Shown here one piece after another: positions 1 to 6,381 of a stretch of 8,512 bases of DNA. A program made the position numbers and the translations under genes. The first letter of the stretch is position 1, and the number at the start of each line of letters is the position of its first letter. The stretch is from contig CACZPC010000301.1 in assembly GCA_902782985.1 (NCBI GenBank), positions 1-8,512 of the forward strand, in the 5' to 3' direction. This DNA is from Oscillospiraceae bacterium (lineage in GTDB: Bacteria; Bacillota; Clostridia; Saccharofermentanales; Saccharofermentanaceae). Below the pieces are notes generated by a model. It searched no databases. It had not been told where the DNA came from and saw nothing but the letters and a program-made list of their open reading frames with translations.

Positions 1-1
1 A

Positions 2-838
2 TGGGCAAGAGATACAGGACCTACATTTGTATACGATGACAGCGAGCTTAAGGGTATCGACTGGGGATTTAATGCCTGGGGCGGAGACTTCGACGGACTT
101 TATGCCGACTATGAGAATGACAGAGATGTCGCAAGGAAACTCTGCGATAAGATAGATGTGGAGTGCATCGACAGGACTAAGTTCATCCTTGAGGGCGGAA
201 GCGTTCACAGCGACGGCGAAGGTACGCTTATGGTGACCGAGAGCTGCCTTTTAAGCAAGGGACGTAATCCTTCCATGACTAAGGAAGATATAGAGGACTA
301 TCTTAAGATGTCATCAGGTGCCGAGAAGGTCTTGTGGCTTCCCAGGGGCATTTATAACGATGAGACTAACGAGCACGTGGATAATGTCTGCGCCTTTGTA
401 GCTCCGGGAGAAGTAGTCCTTGCCTGGACCGATAATAAGGATGATCCGCAGTATGCTCTGTCAAAGGCTTCCTACGATTATCTCTCCTCAGAGACTGATG
501 CCAAGGGAAGACCTTTAGTGATACATAAGCTTCCTGTTCCCGATCACCCCGTCCTGATTGAGCAGGAGGATATGGCTAATCTCGTCTTCGAAGAAGGTGA
601 GGATAACAGAGAGTTGGGTGAGAGGCTCGCGGCAAGTTATGTAAACTATTACTACACTAATGATTCCATCCTGCTCCCGCAGTTCGGAGGGGAGAATGAA
701 GAAAGTGACAGGAGAGCCGTGGAAATAATGACTTCACTTGCAGGTTCAAGGAAGGTTGTTCCTATATATGCAAGAGATATCTTAGTCGGCGGCGGCAATA
801 TACACTGCATCACGCAGCAGATACCTCGAAAGGATTAA
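2..838 (+). CDS. aguA: Agmatine deiminase (agmatine iminohydrolase), 5'-truncated by window edge
   Basis: The enzyme hydrolyses agmatine to N-carbamoylputrescine and ammonia, the first step of the agmatine route to putrescine, in the cytoplasm. The frame is open from base 2 and gives 278 residues; the family is usually about 360-380, so roughly 90 N-terminal residues lie outside the window. The visible part opens with the family motif WARDTGP, followed by a DWGFNAWGG block. A central EGGSVHSDG block (about residues 61-69) carries the conserved His. The C-terminal GGGNIHC motif holds the predicted nucleophilic Cys269 (codon 806-808). This guanidino-group-modifying fold also includes arginine deiminase and peptidylarginine deiminase, but the WARDTGP and GGGNIHCITQQIP blocks are typical of AguA. 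aguB starts 9 bases after the stop, so the two are almost certainly cotranscribed. The true start and promoter are upstream and unseen. Confidence 0.96.
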   Translation, partial: WARDTGPTFVYDDSELKGIDWGFNAWGGDFDGLYADYENDRDVARKLCDKIDVECIDRTKFILEGGSVHSDGEGTLMVTESCLLSKGRNPSMTKEDIEDYLKMSSGAEKVLWLPRGIYNDETNEHVDNVCAFVAPGEVVLAWTDNKDDPQYALSKASYDYLSSETDAKGRPLVIHKLPVPDHPVLIEQEDMANLVFEEGEDNRELGERLAASYVNYYYTNDSILLPQFGGENEESDRRAVEIMTSLAGSRKVVPIYARDILVGGGNIHCITQQIPRKD

Positions 839-847
839 TCTAAGACT

Positions 848-1720
848 ATGAGCAAGGTAAAGGTAGCAGCAATACAGATGAGCTGCAGTAACGATGTTGA
901 AGAGAATATTAAGAAGGCTGACGGCTTTGTAAGAAAGGCCGCTTCCGAAGGCGCTAAGATAATACTTTTATCGGAGCTTTTCGAGAGGCAGTATTTCTGT
1001 CAGGAGAGAAGATACGAATATTATGCTTTCGCTAAGAGCATTGAAGAGAATGATGCTGTATTGCATTTCAGGAAGGTTGCAAAGGAATTGGGAGTTGTCC
1101 TTCCCATAAGCTTTTATGAGAAGGATGTTAATGTGCTCTATAACTCCGTTGCCATGATAGACGATGAGGGCGAAGTAATCGGCATCTACAGAAAGACTCA
1201 TATCCCGGACGATCATTTCTATCAGGAGAAATTCTACTTCACTCCCGGTAATACCGGTTTTGAAGTATTTGAGACTAAGTACGGCAATATCGGCGTAGGT
1301 ATATGCTGGGATCAGTGGTTCCCGGAGACAGCCAGAGCACTGGCGTTGCTTGGTGCGGATATAATCCTCTATCCTACTGCTATAGGTAAGGAACCTATCC
1401 TTGAAGTAGACAGTATGGAGCACTGGAGAAGAGCCATGATCGGCCATTCCGCCGCTAATATCATCCCCGTGGTGGCAGCTAACAGGATAGGGCTTGAGAA
1501 GGTAACTCCCTGTAAGGAGAATAATAACCAGGAAAGCGAGCTGCTGTTCTACGGATCAAGCTTCATGACAGATCAGTGGGGAGCTCTTGTAGCATCCGCA
1601 GGCAGAGATACGGAAGAGATCTTATATGCCGAATATGACTTCGAAGCCAATAAGGAAGACCGTCTTTCCTGGGGCATATTCAGGGACAGACGACCTGAAA
1701 TGTATACGGATCTATTTTGA
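848..1720 (+). CDS. aguB: N-carbamoylputrescine amidase
   Basis: This nitrilase-superfamily enzyme hydrolyses N-carbamoylputrescine to putrescine, CO2 and ammonia, completing the pathway begun by aguA just upstream. At 290 residues it has the family's usual length. The catalytic triad is visible: Glu43 (LLSELFE), Lys116 (YRKTHIPDD) and Cys153 (GVGICWDQWFPE); Glu127 (YQEKFYF) matches the second structural Glu of nitrilases. AguB-typical blocks are HIPDD, FTPGNTGF, CWDQWFPE, YPTAIG and the closing WGIFRDRRPE. The ATG at 848 gives the standard nitrilase N-terminus (KVAAIQM). The nearest purine-rich stretch, AAAGGA at 829-834, lies inside the end of aguA about 13 bases upstream, longer than ideal, so translation may depend partly on coupling to aguA. 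The 3' end overlaps the convergent minus-strand gene by 9 bases. Specificity is inferred from family motifs plus the aguA neighbour and is secure. Confidence 0.96.
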   Translation: MSKVKVAAIQMSCSNDVEENIKKADGFVRKAASEGAKIILLSELFERQYFCQERRYEYYAFAKSIEENDAVLHFRKVAKELGVVLPISFYEKDVNVLYNSVAMIDDEGEVIGIYRKTHIPDDHFYQEKFYFTPGNTGFEVFETKYGNIGVGICWDQWFPETARALALLGADIILYPTAIGKEPILEVDSMEHWRRAMIGHSAANIIPVVAANRIGLEKVTPCKENNNQESELLFYGSSFMTDQWGALVASAGRDTEEILYAEYDFEANKEDRLSWGIFRDRRPEMYTDLF

Positions 1721-2449
1721 TCGCTGATCTGCGATCACGTTTCTGCGCTTGTGAATATATCTTATTAATTCCGCTATCGTATATTCAAAAGCCAGAAATG
1801 TAATAAGCAGTAAGAACAGGCCGAAAATATAGTGCTTCGGAGTGAAAAGGTTATAGATCCACTCCAGCGGTGATCCCAGGACCGGATATCTGAAGAAGAT
1901 GAAATTCTGTTTGCAGGCAACATCCAGCTTGTAGATCGGCGGAGTTACGAGAAGCATGAATACGACTGAATAATAGAAATGCTTGAACCTTATGTCGCAT
2001 ATACCCTTGGTGATGTATATGAGAGGGATCGTCATGAGTATCATGTGAGTGAAAAAGCACATGAGCGGAAGCCAGTTCCAGAAAGGTCTGTAGTTCCAGT
2101 CAGGGAACAGCAGCGCTCCCAGAGCTCCCGGCATGATGAGCATTACGGATATCTCCGATAAGATTGCACGGATCTTTCCCTTCGAGAATGAAGCTCCAAG
2201 GTTTATGAAAATACCAAGATTGCACAGATGAAGGGGCAGGATCCGCATTACTTCGAAGCCTTCGTGAACAAGGAGTATATCCTGAAGAAATTCGCAGCAG
2301 AAATGCAATATCGCAAGTGTTCTGAGCGTGATCAAAGTTGCTTTGCCGCTCTTATCCTTAGAGAGAAAAAAGAGCACTGATGATATTATCAGCGATATCA
2401 GTATCAATATGAATATATGCTCTTTGCAAAAGTGCTCGAAGTAGATCAT
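1712..2449 (-). CDS. YwaF/TMEM164-like multipass membrane protein (TIGR02206 type)
   Basis: A hydrophobic protein of 245 residues from the ATG at 2449, with about seven predicted transmembrane helices. The family hallmark is visible in the third helix: RILPLHLCNLGIF, with Pro72, His74 and Cys76. A GALLFPDWNYRPFWNW segment follows between helices 4 and 5, and the tail is basic and cytoplasmic-looking (HKRRN). Bacterial YwaF-like proteins have no settled function; the human relative TMEM164 has been reported as a phospholipid acyltransferase, so a lipid role is possible but inferred. An in-frame TTG at 2464 would add five residues, but TTGTATAAT there overlaps a -10 box, and MIYFEHF is the more family-like start. 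No Shine-Dalgarno site is correctly placed for either start. The gene is convergent with aguB (9-base overlap) and divergent from the next gene. Confidence 0.82.
   Translation of the reverse strand: MIYFEHFCKEHIFILILISLIISSVLFFLSKDKSGKATLITLRTLAILHFCCEFLQDILLVHEGFEVMRILPLHLCNLGIFINLGASFSKGKIRAILSEISVMLIMPGALGALLFPDWNYRPFWNWLPLMCFFTHMILMTIPLIYITKGICDIRFKHFYYSVVFMLLVTPPIYKLDVACKQNFIFFRYPVLGSPLEWIYNLFTPKHYIFGLFLLLITFLAFEYTIAELIRYIHKRRNVIADQRSK
1718..1737. terminator. Possible bidirectional hairpin between convergent genes
   Basis: A perfect 7-base inverted repeat, TGATCGC / GCGATCA, with a 6-base loop starts on the aguB stop codon and covers the last codons of the opposing gene. As RNA from either strand it would fold where the convergent transcripts end. 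Neither side has a convincing U-tract (CACGTTTC on the plus strand), so it is at best a weak intrinsic terminator. A 7-base repeat with a short loop is expected a few times by chance in 8.5 kb; only its position makes it worth listing. Confidence 0.3.
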
Positions 2450-2455
2450 ATGGTA

Positions 2456-2484
2456 ATTATACAATTCTTTCGTTGAATAATAAA
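2456..2484 (-). promoter_or_regulatory. Putative promoter for the YwaF-like gene, leaderless layout
   Basis: On the minus strand a perfect TATAAT -10 box occupies 2461-2456. Seventeen bases upstream is a poor -35 (TTTATT, 2484-2479) within a T-rich stretch. Counting seven bases past the -10 puts the start site at 2449, the A of the chosen ATG. The -10 box is strong and the -35 weak; transcription is inferred. Confidence 0.5.
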
Positions 2485-2501
2485 AAAATACTTAGTATTA
2501 T
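2473..2501 (+). promoter_or_regulatory. Putative sigma-A promoter for the 4-TM protein gene, leaderless layout
   Basis: TTGAAT (2473-2478), a 17-base spacer, and TATTAT (2496-2501) match sigma-A consensus at 4/6 and 5/6. The predicted start site is 2508-2509, which coincides with the ATG at 2509. The -35 lies beside the -35 of the opposite-strand promoter, so polymerase could probably occupy only one of the two at a time. The TTG at 2473, which could be read as an upstream start codon, is better explained as part of this -35 box. Confidence 0.55.
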
Positions 2502-2508
2502 CGTATCT

Positions 2509-3393
2509 ATGAATATAAATGATGATAGAAAAGAACTGATAAAACATCTGGCAGTAGGCTTATTTACATTTCTGTTATTCGGCACGCTGACTGTTGTCAC
2601 GCTTTTTGATATCGTTGATGAATTTACGACAGGCGAAAAGATCAGATACGGCGCCATCGGTATAGCATTGTCTTTGATTGGCCTTATCTATTCTGCCGTG
2701 ACGATGCATACGTTCTACACCAAATATATAAAGCCTGTGAAAGCTCCGGACAGCCCGCGATCGGATCGTGATATCAACAGAGAGAGAAATATCAACAAAA
2801 GGCTCCCCGGCAAAGATATCTATGAAGTCTTAAACGGTGTCAGAATGAGCCATGTAGTCCTGGCATATATCGCTGTCGCTGTCGCCATGGTGCTCGTCGC
2901 TATCGCCATTATCATCAAGGTGACCGGTGAAGTCGGATTGGATATAAGGATAAGTATAGGGCTGGCCGCCTTGTGTATCATCACGGCACTTGTCATAGCA
3001 GGGAAAAAGGACTTCAGCTTTGTCACTGTTAAGGACTTCAGACTTAAGGTGGAAGAAGCCGGTATAGATCCCGTGCGCCTTAACAACGACTTTATGATGG
3101 CATCTCATTTTAATACGATCCGCGGTATCGTTTTCCTTGGAAGAGATTATCTTGTGCTCTTCATCAAGGACTTATGTGACGTTGTAAGAACGGATGATAT
3201 ATCGCAGGTGGTCTGTACGCGTCAGACCGATAAGATCAACGGAAGCAATATGACATTCTATTTCATCAAGGTAGTACTTAAGAACGGCAAATGGTACAGG
3301 TTCAGGATGTCGGATCAGAAGGAAACGGAGCTTCTGTGCGAAAAGCTCAGACTTCTCAATATCGTAGCCGTTAATAACGATATTCTTGAATAA
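2509..3393 (+). CDS. Unrecognised membrane protein: four helices plus soluble C-terminal domain
   Basis: Family not recognised. From the ATG at 2509 the protein has 294 residues. Predicted membrane helices lie near residues 14-36, 47-67, 115-136 and 146-164, in two hairpins separated by a charged linker (about 70-112) rich in Arg, Asp and Lys. Residues 165-294 form a soluble domain of alternating beta-like segments ending in a helix (ETELLCEKLRLLNI). The pattern of hydrophobic strand, 'DDISQVV', then 'VVLKNGKWYRFRM' and a final helix resembles small bacterial PH-like domains (YcxB/bPH style); this is a resemblance by eye only. An in-frame TTG at 2473 would add 12 residues, but it sits in a probable -35 box and has no Shine-Dalgarno site. 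The ATG also lacks one, which fits a leaderless message. The flavoprotein downstream has its own promoter, so a functional link is not implied. Confidence 0.8.
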   Translation: MNINDDRKELIKHLAVGLFTFLLFGTLTVVTLFDIVDEFTTGEKIRYGAIGIALSLIGLIYSAVTMHTFYTKYIKPVKAPDSPRSDRDINRERNINKRLPGKDIYEVLNGVRMSHVVLAYIAVAVAMVLVAIAIIIKVTGEVGLDIRISIGLAALCIITALVIAGKKDFSFVTVKDFRLKVEEAGIDPVRLNNDFMMASHFNTIRGIVFLGRDYLVLFIKDLCDVVRTDDISQVVCTRQTDKINGSNMTFYFIKVVLKNGKWYRFRMSDQKETELLCEKLRLLNIVAVNNDILE

Positions 3394-3414
3394 AATGTTA
3401 AAGATATTTATACT
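3386..3414 (+). promoter_or_regulatory. Putative sigma-A promoter for the flavoprotein-protease operon
   Basis: TTGAAT (3386-3391), a 17-base spacer, and TATACT (3409-3414, 5/6 match) form a good sigma-A promoter. The -35 overlaps the stop codon of the preceding gene. The predicted start near 3421 leaves a 30-base leader with a Shine-Dalgarno site at 3439-3443. The -35 hexamer and spacing are the same as in the promoter at 2473-2501. Confidence 0.6.
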
Positions 3415-3415
3415 A

Positions 3416-3444
3416 ATCCTCGGTAATGAATAAGAAAAGAGGAT
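3416..3444 (+). other. Possible Shine-Dalgarno-sequestering inverted repeat
   Basis: ATCCTC (3416-3421) is exactly complementary to GAGGAT (3439-3444), which contains the ribosome-binding GAGGA of the flavoprotein gene; the loop is 17 bases. The left arm lies almost entirely upstream of the predicted start site (about 3421). The hairpin could therefore form only in read-through RNA from the preceding gene, not in RNA from the proximal promoter. A 6-base stem is weak, and complements to a Shine-Dalgarno site are common by chance. Confidence 0.3.
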
Positions 3445-3450
3445 AGGTAG

Positions 3451-5091
3451 ATGAGAAGCTTTGTAAGTCAGGAAGAGCTAAAATATTCAACATGTATTAC
3501 AGACAGTATCACCCCCGATGAGACACTTGATTTTGATATCGTAGTAGTCGGTGCAGGTGCGGCAGGAGTTCCTGCAGCAGGCTGGGCGGCCGAGCTCGGT
3601 GTCAGGACGGCCCTTCTTCAGAAAGAGGCAAATGTCGTATCTCAGGGTAATTGCGGTTCGGCGATAATACGTTCCAGATCTACTGAAGCGGGTATCGAGA
3701 AGTGGATCCATCATACTAACAGTCTTTGTGACTGGAGAGCAGATACCAAGCAGCTCAGAGCATATGCCCGACATTCCGAGGAGGCGATGATCTGGTTCCT
3801 GAACAGAGCCGGACTTACCACAGAGACCGAATACGGTGACGGAAGTAAAGTAGATGATAACAGCAGAAGTGCCGAACTCTTAAATGACGGAGACAAACTG
3901 TGTGCATTCAGAAGTACCAGTGCTGATTTTACGGGTATATGGCAGGATAGGACCGACACATATGATTACGGAGACGATCATTGTTATTTCTGGGCTCCCT
4001 GGGTAGGTCCCAAGCCTTTTAATGTATGTCATGCACTTCGTAATGTAGTGAAGAACATTCAGGAGAAGACCGATAAGCTTCAGACATTCTTCTCGACGCC
4101 TGCAGTTCAGCTTATCAAGGAAGACGGCAGGATCACCGGCGTTATAGGTAAGTCATCAGACGGGAAGTATATCCGTTTTAATGCATCCAAAGCGGTCATA
4201 CTCGCTACCGGAGATTATACGAATAACCCTGCGATGGTGGATAAGTATTGTCCCGATATTGCGCCTTTCGACAAGAAGCAGAAGAACAAGACCGGTGACG
4301 GCCATCTTATGGCCATCGAAGCAGGTGCTCAGATGGAGCCTTTGGGACATACCAAAATGATGCATGATTTCGATTCCGCTTTAATGTTTGAGGAACCGTT
4401 CCTTTATCTCAATATGAATGGAGAGCGTTTCACGAATGAGTATACCGGTTTTGTCTATATGGGTAATATCCTGAGAGATCAGCCTTCTTATAAGGGCACG
4501 ATGCTCGATCCCGATCATCAGGACGGCTCAAAAGGCTGGTATTGCATGATCTATGACGATGGTTATACGGATCTTCCCAAGGAGGCATTCGTTGACGGTC
4601 CGGTACCGCCTTTCGTTATGGAGAAATTTATACCCGGAGCAGTCGAAGATCCTAAGGGTGTATTCAAGAATCTCATCGATCTTCACAGATGCGATACACT
4701 TGAAGAACTGGCACGTGAGCTTGATATTCCTTATGAGAATATGAAGGCGTCGATCGACAGATATAACGAGCTCTGCGATAAAGGAAATGATACTGATTTC
4801 GGAAAGCCGTCACGTTATATGAACAAGATCGTTAAGGCGCCTTTCTGGGGTGCTCGAAAGCATATAAGAGTGTCGGCTGAAGTATCGGGAGTAATGATCA
4901 ATGAGTGCGGTCAGGCGCTTGACGGAGACGGCAGGATCATTCCGGGATTGTACTGTGTAGGTAATCTCGGCGGCCCGTTCTACGGCGGTGCGGATTATCC
5001 GTTTCATCAGACCGGATTGTCTCTGGGAAGATGCTATGCTTATGGAATGATCGCTGCCAGACACGCAGTCGATCCTGATTTTGAGATCTGA
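3451..5091 (+). CDS. FAD-dependent oxidoreductase, fumarate reductase/FAD_binding_2 superfamily
   Basis: A 546-residue flavoprotein. The N-terminal Rossmann motif DIVVVGAGAAGVPAAGWAAELG (residues 29-50) has the dinucleotide-binding GxGxxG at 34-39. A mid-protein AVILATGDYTNNPAMVDKY block and the C-terminal PGLYCVGNLGG...YGGADYPFHQTGLSLGRCYAYGMIAARHA block (about 498-539) are typical of FAD_binding_2 proteins such as fumarate reductase flavoproteins, urocanate reductase and ketosteroid dehydrogenases. It has no signal peptide, haem motifs or FMN-binding domain, so it is probably cytoplasmic and needs a partner for electrons. The residue after beta-2 that usually contacts the FAD ribose as Glu is Gln57 (TALLQKE). 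The substrate cannot be told; 'fumarate reductase' would be an over-call. The ATG at 3451 has GAGGA at 3439-3443, spaced 7 bases. It heads a probable operon with two lipoprotein proteases beginning 45 bases downstream. Confidence 0.88.
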   Translation: MRSFVSQEELKYSTCITDSITPDETLDFDIVVVGAGAAGVPAAGWAAELGVRTALLQKEANVVSQGNCGSAIIRSRSTEAGIEKWIHHTNSLCDWRADTKQLRAYARHSEEAMIWFLNRAGLTTETEYGDGSKVDDNSRSAELLNDGDKLCAFRSTSADFTGIWQDRTDTYDYGDDHCYFWAPWVGPKPFNVCHALRNVVKNIQEKTDKLQTFFSTPAVQLIKEDGRITGVIGKSSDGKYIRFNASKAVILATGDYTNNPAMVDKYCPDIAPFDKKQKNKTGDGHLMAIEAGAQMEPLGHTKMMHDFDSALMFEEPFLYLNMNGERFTNEYTGFVYMGNILRDQPSYKGTMLDPDHQDGSKGWYCMIYDDGYTDLPKEAFVDGPVPPFVMEKFIPGAVEDPKGVFKNLIDLHRCDTLEELARELDIPYENMKASIDRYNELCDKGNDTDFGKPSRYMNKIVKAPFWGARKHIRVSAEVSGVMINECGQALDGDGRIIPGLYCVGNLGGPFYGGADYPFHQTGLSLGRCYAYGMIAARHAVDPDFEI

Positions 5092-5111
5092 GTCCCGAAA
5101 AGGTTCAGATC
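5085..5111 (+). other. Intercistronic hairpin at the flavoprotein stop codon
   Basis: GATCTGA (5085-5091, including the stop codon) pairs perfectly with TCAGATC (5105-5111). Two G-U pairs and one G-C pair extend the stem inward to 10 pairs around a 7-base loop (5095-5101). No U-tract follows, so it is unlikely to be a full terminator. It ends 11 bases before the Shine-Dalgarno site of the next gene (5123-5128) and could mark an RNA-processing point or partial attenuator within the operon. Function is inferred. Confidence 0.4.
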
Positions 5112-5136
5112 AAGTATATGGGAAAGGGAATAGAAA

Positions 5137-6381
5137 ATGAAAAAAACAGCAGCACTTTTTATGGTGCCTGTTATGGCGTTTACATGTATTTCAGCATCGG
5201 GATGCAGTTTGCTAGCCGAGCGGGTACAGGAGGAATTGAAGACGCATGAACCGGTAAGAGGAACGGATCCGGATACGGGACTTCCGCTCTACTATACGAT
5301 CTATGAGAACGGTATAGAGAAAAACGTCAAGGATCAGATACAGGGAACCTGTTGGGCTTATTCGGCATCGACAACGATGGAATATACTTATGAGACGGTA
5401 TACGGAGAGCAGATCGAAGTTGATGCGCTGGATATCGTAGATGCCGTTTTCGATTCAGATAAAGAAGAGGGCTTTTTTCTCCCTGAAGGGGTCGATCCGC
5501 TTAACAGAGGTGCCAATAATTATCTCGTAAGGTTTACGTATGCTAACGGAGTCGGTGACTACTGCCTCGTGGAATCGAGTAATTATGATGAAGCTGATGT
5601 ACTCTCGATAAAGAATGCATTACTTGAGTATGGTGCCCTGAATATCGGAGTCAATGACTACGGTACCAAATATACGAATGCATACGGTACTGTCGCCTAT
5701 CTCGGTAATAAGTATTGCGATACTACTCACGACTGCGTTATCGTCGGTTGGGATGACAGTTTTCCGAGGGATGCATTCTGCGAAGAGGCTACTCAGGACG
5801 GTGCATGGCTGGCTCAGAATTCCGGATCGGAAAACTGGGGCGATGATGGATGCTTCTGGATCTCTTATGATACGCCTTTCGAGGAGATATCGAGTTTTGT
5901 GCTGTCAGATCAATATTCGGAGATCCTTTCTTATGACTGCGGTTCATATTACACTCTGCCTTCCTATGACGGAATGCAGGTAGCGAATGTATTTGATCAT
6001 CCCGGCACGCTGGCTGCAGTCGGTACATACACTATCGAAGATAATGAGTCTCTTCAGATAGATATCTATAGTGCGGATTTCGAAGAAATATTGTATTCTC
6101 AGAGTGTGGATTTAGAGTTCAAAGGATATCATGTGATCGAACTTGATACGCCTCTGGATGTGACCGAATGTGCGATCGCCATTACATATTCAGGCGGTAC
6201 TCCGGTAGAAGGACGCAGCTATACGGATGATAATTCCGTATATGCTCCGATATCTGAGGAAGGACAGTCTTTTGTATATGTGCGTAACGAATGGCATGAT
6301 ATGTCTGATCCGCTCACGCGAAGGCTTATAAATATAAGCGGTGAGCTTAATAACTGCTGTATAAAGGCTTTGTATGTATGA
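5137..6381 (+). CDS. Lipoprotein C1-family (papain-like) cysteine peptidase, paralogue 1
   Basis: A 414-residue predicted surface lipoprotein. The signal peptide (MKK, hydrophobic core to residue 20) ends in a lipobox ASGC with lipidation at Cys23. The papain-like domain carries the triad Cys72 (QIQGTCWAYSA), His198 (THDCVIVGWDD) and Asn228 (LAQNSGSENWGDDG), with Gln67 as the likely oxyanion-hole residue. The C-terminal part (about 285-414) matches the beta-rich lectin-like region of bacterial C1 peptidases: VANVF, AVGTYT, a GYHVIELD block, AITYSGG, and the closing CIKALY. Only 48 residues separate the lipidated Cys from the catalytic Cys, so there is no room for a classical papain propeptide. 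Two departures from papain: the loop between Gln67 and Cys72 is one residue short, and the Trp two residues after the catalytic Asn is Gly230. The mature protein has 11 cysteines. Shine-Dalgarno AAAGGG is at 5123-5128. Substrate is unknown; surface protein turnover or peptide scavenging is a guess. Confidence 0.9.
   Translation: MKKTAALFMVPVMAFTCISASGCSLLAERVQEELKTHEPVRGTDPDTGLPLYYTIYENGIEKNVKDQIQGTCWAYSASTTMEYTYETVYGEQIEVDALDIVDAVFDSDKEEGFFLPEGVDPLNRGANNYLVRFTYANGVGDYCLVESSNYDEADVLSIKNALLEYGALNIGVNDYGTKYTNAYGTVAYLGNKYCDTTHDCVIVGWDDSFPRDAFCEEATQDGAWLAQNSGSENWGDDGCFWISYDTPFEEISSFVLSDQYSEILSYDCGSYYTLPSYDGMQVANVFDHPGTLAAVGTYTIEDNESLQIDIYSADFEEILYSQSVDLEFKGYHVIELDTPLDVTECAIAITYSGGTPVEGRSYTDDNSVYAPISEEGQSFVYVRNEWHDMSDPLTRRLINISGELNNCCIKALYV
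6363..6381 (+). promoter_or_regulatory. Overlapping stop/start with internal ribosome-binding site
   Basis: The second protease gene starts at ATG 6374, inside the first, whose TGA is at 6379-6381, giving an 8-base overlap in a different frame. AAAGG at 6363-6367, within the last codons of the first gene, is spaced 6 bases from the ATG. This supports that start and suggests translational coupling, hence roughly matched output of the two proteins. Confidence 0.7.

Noticed and set aside
968..1447. A 159-residue minus-strand open frame inside aguB
   Set aside because: It is fully contained opposite a well-supported nitrilase gene and has no domain or plausible ribosome site.
2450..2464. TTG start at 2464 adding five residues to the YwaF-like protein
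   Set aside because: The codon abuts and overlaps a perfect TATAAT box, and the ATG at 2449 gives a more family-like N-terminus.
2473..2508. TTG start at 2473 adding 12 residues to the 4-helix membrane protein
   Set aside because: The TTG belongs to a good -35 hexamer and lacks a Shine-Dalgarno site; the ATG at 2509 is preferred.
2820..3108. Two overlapping minus-strand open frames of about 90 residues in the membrane protein gene
   Set aside because: They have low-complexity Thr/Ile/Ser or His/Asp content and result from the codon pattern of the plus-strand hydrophobic helix.
5081..5120. Possible separate promoter before protease gene 1 (TTGAGA at 5081, TATATG at 5115)
   Set aside because: The spacing between the two hexamers is 28 bases, far from the 16-18 needed, and no -10 is present at the right distance.
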